Source: Lachnospiraceae bacterium (GTDB taxonomy: Bacteria; Bacillota; Clostridia; Lachnospirales; Lachnospiraceae). From it: DNA of 10,201 bases. The notes below the pieces were generated by a model, which worked only from the letters and a program-made list of their open reading frames with translations, searched no databases and had not been told where the DNA came from. This document shows, piece after piece, positions 6,632 through 10,201 of this stretch. Made by a program: the position numbers and the translations under genes. The stretch covers positions 1 to 10,201 of the forward strand of contig JAFRCB010000182.1 of assembly GCA_017404585.1 (NCBI GenBank), given 5' to 3'. The first letter of the stretch is position 1, and each line of letters begins with the position of its first letter.

Positions 6632-7615
6632 ATGAAAAATAAAAATTCCCTGCTTAAGAAAATAACCGGCTCACGTGAAGCCAGTCTGGTCATCGTCCTG
6701 ATCGTTCTCCTGGTCGTCATCTCGATCATGAGTCCGTCTTTCTTAAGTCCCAGCAATATCGGACAGATTTTCAGGAACAACGCACTCACACTGCTCATGG
6801 CGCTCGGCATGCTCTGCGTCATGCTGACATCCGGCATCGATATCTCCATCACATCGACGCTCGCTTTCACCGGCATGAGCATCGGTCTCCTGCAGAAATA
6901 TGATGTAATTCACAACACACTGCTGCTTTTCGCAATCGGTACCCTGATTGGTCTCATCTGCGGAACAATCAACGGTCTCATCATTGCCAAGGGCAAGGTC
7001 GCACCGATCATTTGTACCATGGGCTTCATGTATATATGGCGCGGCATGGCCTATGTTATCTCCAACAACAACTGGGCTTCCGGCGCGGACGTCGCAGGTT
7101 TCTCAGATTTCGGTAAAGACGGAGCAATCGGTCCCTATGTGATCCTGACCGTCGCCTACATTGTATTCTTCGTCATGATGAAATGGACGAAGTTCGGCCG
7201 CAGCATCTACGCCGTCGGCTCCAACGTCGAGGCTGCAAGAATTTCCGGTATCAACGTAGAGCGGACTATCATCTCCGCATACTCCATTATGGGCATGCTG
7301 GCCGGTATCGCCGGTGTTCTCTCCGTTTCGATTTACGCATCAGCCCAGCCGAACATGCAGTACGGCAAGGAGATGGACGTCATCGCAGCCTGCGTTATCG
7401 GCGGTGTCAGCATGAGCGGCGGCCGCGGATCTGTCGTCGGTACTTTCCTCGGCGCGATCATCATCGCGGTCATCGCGAAGGCTCTTCCGCTCGTCGGTAT
7501 TGACGCGATCGCACAGAATCTGGTCAAGGGTGCTATCATTCTGTTCGTTGTCGTCCTGAACGTCATAACTCAGAGAACTATGGATAAACAGGCACTTATG
7601 AGAAGGGAGATGTAA
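6632..7615 (+). CDS. rhaP: Sugar ABC importer permease 1 (RhaP-like)
   Basis: A 327-residue inner-membrane permease of the RbsC/BPD_transp_2 family, with hydrophobic segments along its whole length beginning at about 18-34. Family landmarks are TSGIDISI (67-73 region), the GxxNG motif followed by KGKVAPII (111-127), the probable coupling segment GRSIYAVGSNVEAARISGI (189-207), and GGVSMSGGRGSVVG (257-270). It should pair with permease 2 to form a heterodimeric channel driven by the two-domain ATPase. GGGAGG (6615-6620), inside the end of the ATPase gene, serves as its ribosome site; it starts 6 bases after that gene and ends 2 bases before permease 2. Which permease corresponds to RhaP and which to RhaQ is assumed from order. 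Confidence 0.9.
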   Translation: MKNKNSLLKKITGSREASLVIVLIVLLVVISIMSPSFLSPSNIGQIFRNNALTLLMALGMLCVMLTSGIDISITSTLAFTGMSIGLLQKYDVIHNTLLLFAIGTLIGLICGTINGLIIAKGKVAPIICTMGFMYIWRGMAYVISNNNWASGADVAGFSDFGKDGAIGPYVILTVAYIVFFVMMKWTKFGRSIYAVGSNVEAARISGINVERTIISAYSIMGMLAGIAGVLSVSIYASAQPNMQYGKEMDVIAACVIGGVSMSGGRGSVVGTFLGAIIIAVIAKALPLVGIDAIAQNLVKGAIILFVVVLNVITQRTMDKQALMRREM

Positions 7616-7617
7616 TC

Positions 7618-8613
7618 ATGGCAGGAAAATCCGGAAGAACTATTTCCAATACTCCCTCGGGAGGGCTTAAAGAAAAAATTGTTTCCCTGGAAGGCGCACT
7701 GGTCCTCGCTCTCATCGCGGTCAACATTCTGGGTGCATGCCTCTCCCCGACTTACAACTTTACCAATATCATGCGTGAGAGCCCGCGTTACCTCGCCGAG
7801 ATCTTCATGCTGTTCGGCATGGGCTTCATCCTTGTCCTCGGCGACATCGATATCTCCGTCGGCGCCATCGTCTGCCTCTCCGCAACTGTCGGCTGCTTAA
7901 GCAGCAACGCCGGCATGCCGATCGGTCTGGTCATCCTGATCACACTGGCGACCGGTCTTGTCTGCGGCATGATCAACGGCTTCATCGCAACACAGTTCAC
8001 GGAGCTGCCGACCATGATCATCACGCTCGGCACACAGATCATTTTCAGAGGTATCGCTGAAGTAGCCCTCGGCAGCGGCGGCAGCGCCTCTATGAATGAC
8101 ATCGCAGGTATCGGCGTTCTCCGCGTAAAAGTAGGACCGTTCCCGATTTCCTTCTTCCTGGTCATCCTCTTTGCGGCTCACTTTATCACAGCGCTCAGCA
8201 GGACGACCTTCGGCCGCAAGCTCTACGCGATCGGCTCCAGCAAGACGGCAGCCTACTATGCGGGCGTTGAAGTTCAGAAGATCCGCTTCTTCTGCTACAG
8301 CCTCCTCGGCTTCCTCGCAGGTATGTGCGGCATGTTCCTTCTGGCTTCGACATACGGTGCCAATACGACTACAGGTCAGGGCTTTGAGATGGAAGTCATC
8401 GCGATGTGCGTCTTCGGAGGCATCGCCACAACAGGCGGCAAGGGCAATCTTGTCGGCGCGTTCATCGCTTCCTTCATCATTGTCTGCCTCCGCATCGCGC
8501 TCGGCCAGATCAATATGAACACGCAGCTCATTCTGGTCATCATCGGTGCAATGCTGATCACTTCGGTCCTGATTCCGGCCTTCCGGGAGAAATTCTGGAA
8601 GAAAAAGGCATGA
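7618..8613 (+). CDS. rhaQ: Sugar ABC importer permease 2 (RhaQ-like)
   Basis: A 331-residue permease of the same family as its neighbour but clearly diverged from it. A polar N-terminus of about 25 residues is followed by hydrophobic segments to the end and a basic tail (KKK). Shared landmarks are LGDIDISVGA (74-83), CGMINGFIA (116-124), the probable coupling segment GRKLYAIGSSKTAAYYAG (199-216) and GGIATTGGKGNLVG (267-280). The start ATG is two bases after the previous stop, and AGAAGGGAG in the end of permease 1 serves as the ribosome site, so translation is coupled. Two different permeases with one fused ATPase is the subunit plan of rhamnose and AI-2 importers, whereas ribose importers normally use one permease. 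Confidence 0.9.
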   Translation: MAGKSGRTISNTPSGGLKEKIVSLEGALVLALIAVNILGACLSPTYNFTNIMRESPRYLAEIFMLFGMGFILVLGDIDISVGAIVCLSATVGCLSSNAGMPIGLVILITLATGLVCGMINGFIATQFTELPTMIITLGTQIIFRGIAEVALGSGGSASMNDIAGIGVLRVKVGPFPISFFLVILFAAHFITALSRTTFGRKLYAIGSSKTAAYYAGVEVQKIRFFCYSLLGFLAGMCGMFLLASTYGANTTTGQGFEMEVIAMCVFGGIATTGGKGNLVGAFIASFIIVCLRIALGQINMNTQLILVIIGAMLITSVLIPAFREKFWKKKA

Positions 8614-8821
8614 AGATTTTACCGCGAATCGAAAAATATTACCGTACTCGCAGATATGCGTCATGAATACAATTGAATCATAGAGTTCTCCGCGGCCGTA
8701 AGGATGCACAGGGATACGGACAATGGGTCTTACGAAATCGCATGCGCGGCAGCGGAGCGCGGAAGAATCACATCTAATACAACGCGGAAGCGTATGTATA
8801 AATTATTAAGGAGGATACCCT
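8614..8821 (+). other. 208-base spacer with a stem before the binding-protein gene
   Basis: This is the only wide gap inside the importer operon. Bases 8688-8698 (CTCCGCGGCCG) pair with 8747-8757 (CGGCAGCGGAG) with one mismatch and a 48-base loop. No U-tract follows, so it should not stop transcription. A TATAAA at 8797-8802 lacks a matching -35, so I do not call a promoter. A likely role is an RNA processing or stability element that lets the binding protein be made in excess over the membrane subunits. A separate promoter is the other option. I see no gene here. Confidence 0.45.
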
Positions 8822-9895
8822 ATGAAAAAGAAACTCTTCAGCGTACTTTTGTGCGCAACCATGGCAGTTGGTCTTCTCGCAGGATGCGGCGGCGGAAGCT
8901 CATCATCCGGCGGCTCTGACGGCGCGGCGGGCGGCGATACATCCGCTCACACATACGCGATCGTAACAAAGTCTTCCGGCAACCCCTACAATGAGAGAGA
9001 AGCTACAGGCTTCAAGGAAGTCATCGAGGCAGCCGGCGGCACCTGTGTCGTACAGAACCCGGAAGCTGCTACAGCGGATGCTCAGATTTCCGTTATCCAG
9101 TCGCTGATTTCTCAGGGCGTCGATTCCATCGCGATCGCTGCCAACGACTCCAACGCTCTTGCATCTGTCTGCCAGGAAGCTCTTGATGCAGGCATCAAGG
9201 TCGTAACACTTGACTCCGACGTCAACACAGCAGTCAGAGCAACTTTCTGCAACCAGGCAGGTGTTCAGGAAGTCGGTCAGGCCCTGATCGAAGCCGTTTA
9301 TGATATCTGCGGCGGCGAAGGCCAGTATGCGATCCTCTCCGCAACCTCTCAGGCAACCAACCAGAACGCATGGATCGAAGCTATGAAGTCCGTACAGGAA
9401 AGCGACGCCAAATATGCCAGCCTTGAGCTCGTAGAAGTTGCTTACGGCGATGACGAGCCGCAGAAGTCCACAGACCAGACACAGGCTCTTCTGAACAAGT
9501 ATCCGAACCTCAAGTGCATCTGCGCTCCGACAACTGTCGGTATCGCTGCTGCAGCCAAGGTCCTTCAGGATCAAGGCTCCTCTGTCAAGCTGACAGGCCT
9601 CGGACTTCCGTCTGAGATGAAGGAGTATATCGGCGCGGACGACGCTCACAGCTGCCCGTACATGTTCCTGTGGAACCCGATCGATCTCGGCAAGCTTGCC
9701 GGCTATGCATCGATCGCCCTTGTTGACGGCACGATCACAGGCGCTGTCGGCGATTCATTCGAGGCTGGAGACATGGAGAACAGCCCGTACACACTGAGTG
9801 CAGTGGCAGGTGACGAGAGCGCTTCCGAAATCATCCTTGGACCGCCTTTCAAGTTCGATCCGGACAACATTGAAGAGTGGGCTGCTGTATATTAA
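8822..9895 (+). CDS. rhaS: Sugar-binding lipoprotein, RhaS-like (rhamnose/AI-2 class)
   Basis: A 357-residue extracellular substrate-binding lipoprotein of the periplasmic-binding-protein type I fold. Residues 1-21 are a lipoprotein signal with lipobox LLAGC, so Cys22 is lipidated; a Gly/Ser linker (23-41) follows and the two-lobed binding domain covers 42-357. Segments resembling rhamnose-binding RhaS proteins, as I remember them, are IAANDSNAL (105-113), LDSD (130-133), ATNQNAWIEAM (178-188), YGDDEPQKS (208-216), APTTVGIAAAA (235-245), LWNPIDLG (283-290) and ILGPPFKFDPDNI (338-350). AAGGAGG (8809-8815) gives a strong ribosome site. It closes the importer operon. Rhamnose is the first-guess ligand; AI-2 or another deoxysugar cannot be excluded. 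This rhaS is the Rhizobium-type binding protein, not the E. coli regulator of the same name. Confidence 0.88.
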   Translation: MKKKLFSVLLCATMAVGLLAGCGGGSSSSGGSDGAAGGDTSAHTYAIVTKSSGNPYNEREATGFKEVIEAAGGTCVVQNPEAATADAQISVIQSLISQGVDSIAIAANDSNALASVCQEALDAGIKVVTLDSDVNTAVRATFCNQAGVQEVGQALIEAVYDICGGEGQYAILSATSQATNQNAWIEAMKSVQESDAKYASLELVEVAYGDDEPQKSTDQTQALLNKYPNLKCICAPTTVGIAAAAKVLQDQGSSVKLTGLGLPSEMKEYIGADDAHSCPYMFLWNPIDLGKLAGYASIALVDGTITGAVGDSFEAGDMENSPYTLSAVAGDESASEIILGPPFKFDPDNIEEWAAVY

Positions 9896-9955
9896 TTAGC
9901 ATGGCTTAATAATAGCTTATATACGACATCATTGACGTGACATAATTTTAATCAA

Positions 9956-9971
9956 GTCTCGCTCGCGAGAC
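9956..9971. repeat. Short GC-rich hairpin after the importer operon
   Basis: GTCTCGCTCGCGAGAC is a perfect inverted repeat with 7-base arms; in RNA it would fold as 6 pairs with a CTCG loop. No T-run follows, so it is at best a weak terminator or a 3'-end stability structure for the importer transcript. Confidence 0.45.
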
Positions 9972-10020
9972 GAAAGCGCGGGGTTCGGGCCAGCGGGCAA
10001 AATTCTAAACCTGATTTCTG

Positions 10021-10066
10021 CGCATCCAAGGGCTGCCGCTCTTCCGAAAGGGGATGCGGCAGCCCT
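10021..10066 (+). other. Hairpin with an alternative pairing, leader of the next gene
   Basis: Bases 10029-10039 (AGGGCTGCCGC) pair perfectly with 10056-10066 (GCGGCAGCCCT). The stem may extend through the loop to a GAAA tetraloop at 10046-10049. A rival pairing joins 10021-10027 (CGCATCC) with 10052-10058 (GGATGCG), which cannot coexist with the full first stem. The sequence after it is AATAATTT rather than a T-run, so termination would be weak. It may be the imperfect terminator of the importer operon or an attenuator-like switch. A further small hairpin, CGGTAT/ATACCG, lies at 10092-10113. Confidence 0.5.
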
Positions 10067-10147
10067 AATAATTTATGTGGCAGATTTCGTGCGGTATATG
10101 ACGAGCAATACCGAAAGAATACTAAGTTTTCTCCGCAAGACGCGATT

Positions 10148-10175
10148 TTGAAAGTAACTGTTAACCTTATAAAAT
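10148..10175 (+). promoter_or_regulatory. Possible promoter before the last gene
   Basis: TTGAAA (10148-10153) and TAAAAT (10170-10175) are spaced by 16 bases. The start point would fall at about 10182, on the ribosome site itself and only about 12 bases from the ATG, which is tight. Read-through from the importer operon is an alternative way to express the next gene. Confidence 0.3.
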
Positions 10176-10193
10176 AGTATTGGAGGACTGCAT

Positions 10194-10201
10194 ATGGAAC
10201 G
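10194..10201 (+). CDS. Start of an unidentified gene, cut by the window edge
   Basis: ATG at 10194 is preceded by GGAGG (10182-10186) with 7-base spacing, as good a ribosome site as those of the importer genes. Only M-E and part of a third codon, which must be arginine (CGN), are visible, so no function can be given. By position it may belong to the same sugar pathway (for example a kinase, isomerase or aldolase), but nothing in the sequence shows this. Confidence 0.6.

Noticed and set aside
7897..8709. Open frame of 270 codons on the minus strand
   Set aside because: It lies antisense to permease 2, is rich in Asp/Glu/Arg/Ala with no family likeness, and arises from the strong codon bias of the real gene.
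8704..8919. Plus-strand frame of 71 codons overlapping the binding-protein start
   Set aside because: It is out of frame with the binding protein and covers that gene's ribosome site; its basic, low-complexity product has no family likeness.
8903..9649. Open frame of 248 codons on the minus strand
   Set aside because: Antisense shadow of the binding-protein gene, without a ribosome site or recognisable domain.
9956..10000. tRNA-like GGTTCG string downstream of the importer
   Set aside because: No acceptor, D or anticodon stems can be built around it.

Overview
The window looks like part of a chromosome from an anaerobic, gut-type Firmicute, probably Lachnospiraceae or a related Clostridia. 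The evidence is the protein families: a YitT membrane protein, a YesM/YesN-type two-component pair, and a lipoprotein-based sugar ABC importer. Strong Gly-rich Shine-Dalgarno sites, GTG and TTG starts, and U-tract terminators agree. Placement rests on family content only; there is no rRNA or other marker here.

Layout. Bases 1-302 hold the end of an upstream unit: a good intrinsic terminator (152-186), with an extended -10 promoter (141-149) placed so that its transcript would start inside the terminator stem. A YitT-family membrane protein follows (303-1175, +). A 100-bp nested palindrome (1191-1290) separates it from a convergent two-component operon on the minus strand. That operon is a YesN/AraC-type response regulator (3206-4759) followed by a YesM-type sensor kinase (1302-3209). 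The kinase is split by one in-frame TAG at the conserved tyrosine of its H-box (NPHFL-Y-N). A divergent control region (about 5013-5090) carries back-to-back TATAAT elements around two direct repeats 20 bp apart. From there a four-gene operon runs on the plus strand: a two-domain ATPase (5120-6625), two permeases (6632-7615, 7618-8613) and a lipoprotein sugar-binding protein (8822-9895). The binding protein most resembles the RhaS family of rhamnose importers; the related AI-2 importers are the main alternative. Bases 9896-10193 hold several small RNA hairpins and no visible gene. A new gene starts at 10194 with a good ribosome binding site and is cut off by the window edge.

How the parts work together. 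The expected circuit is that the membrane kinase senses an extracellular sugar (or the loaded binding protein), phosphorylates the AraC-type regulator, and the regulator activates the divergent importer operon. The direct repeats between the promoters and the poor -35 of the importer promoter fit this. The amber codon in the kinase should break or split that circuit unless it is suppressed, coupled by re-initiation, or a sequence error.

I see no CRISPR array, transposase, phage gene, toxin-antitoxin pair or defence system. The most notable observations are the precisely placed nonsense codon, the overlapped promoter and terminator, the nested palindrome, and the divergent operator. I do not think the window contains an unmistakably new biological system.
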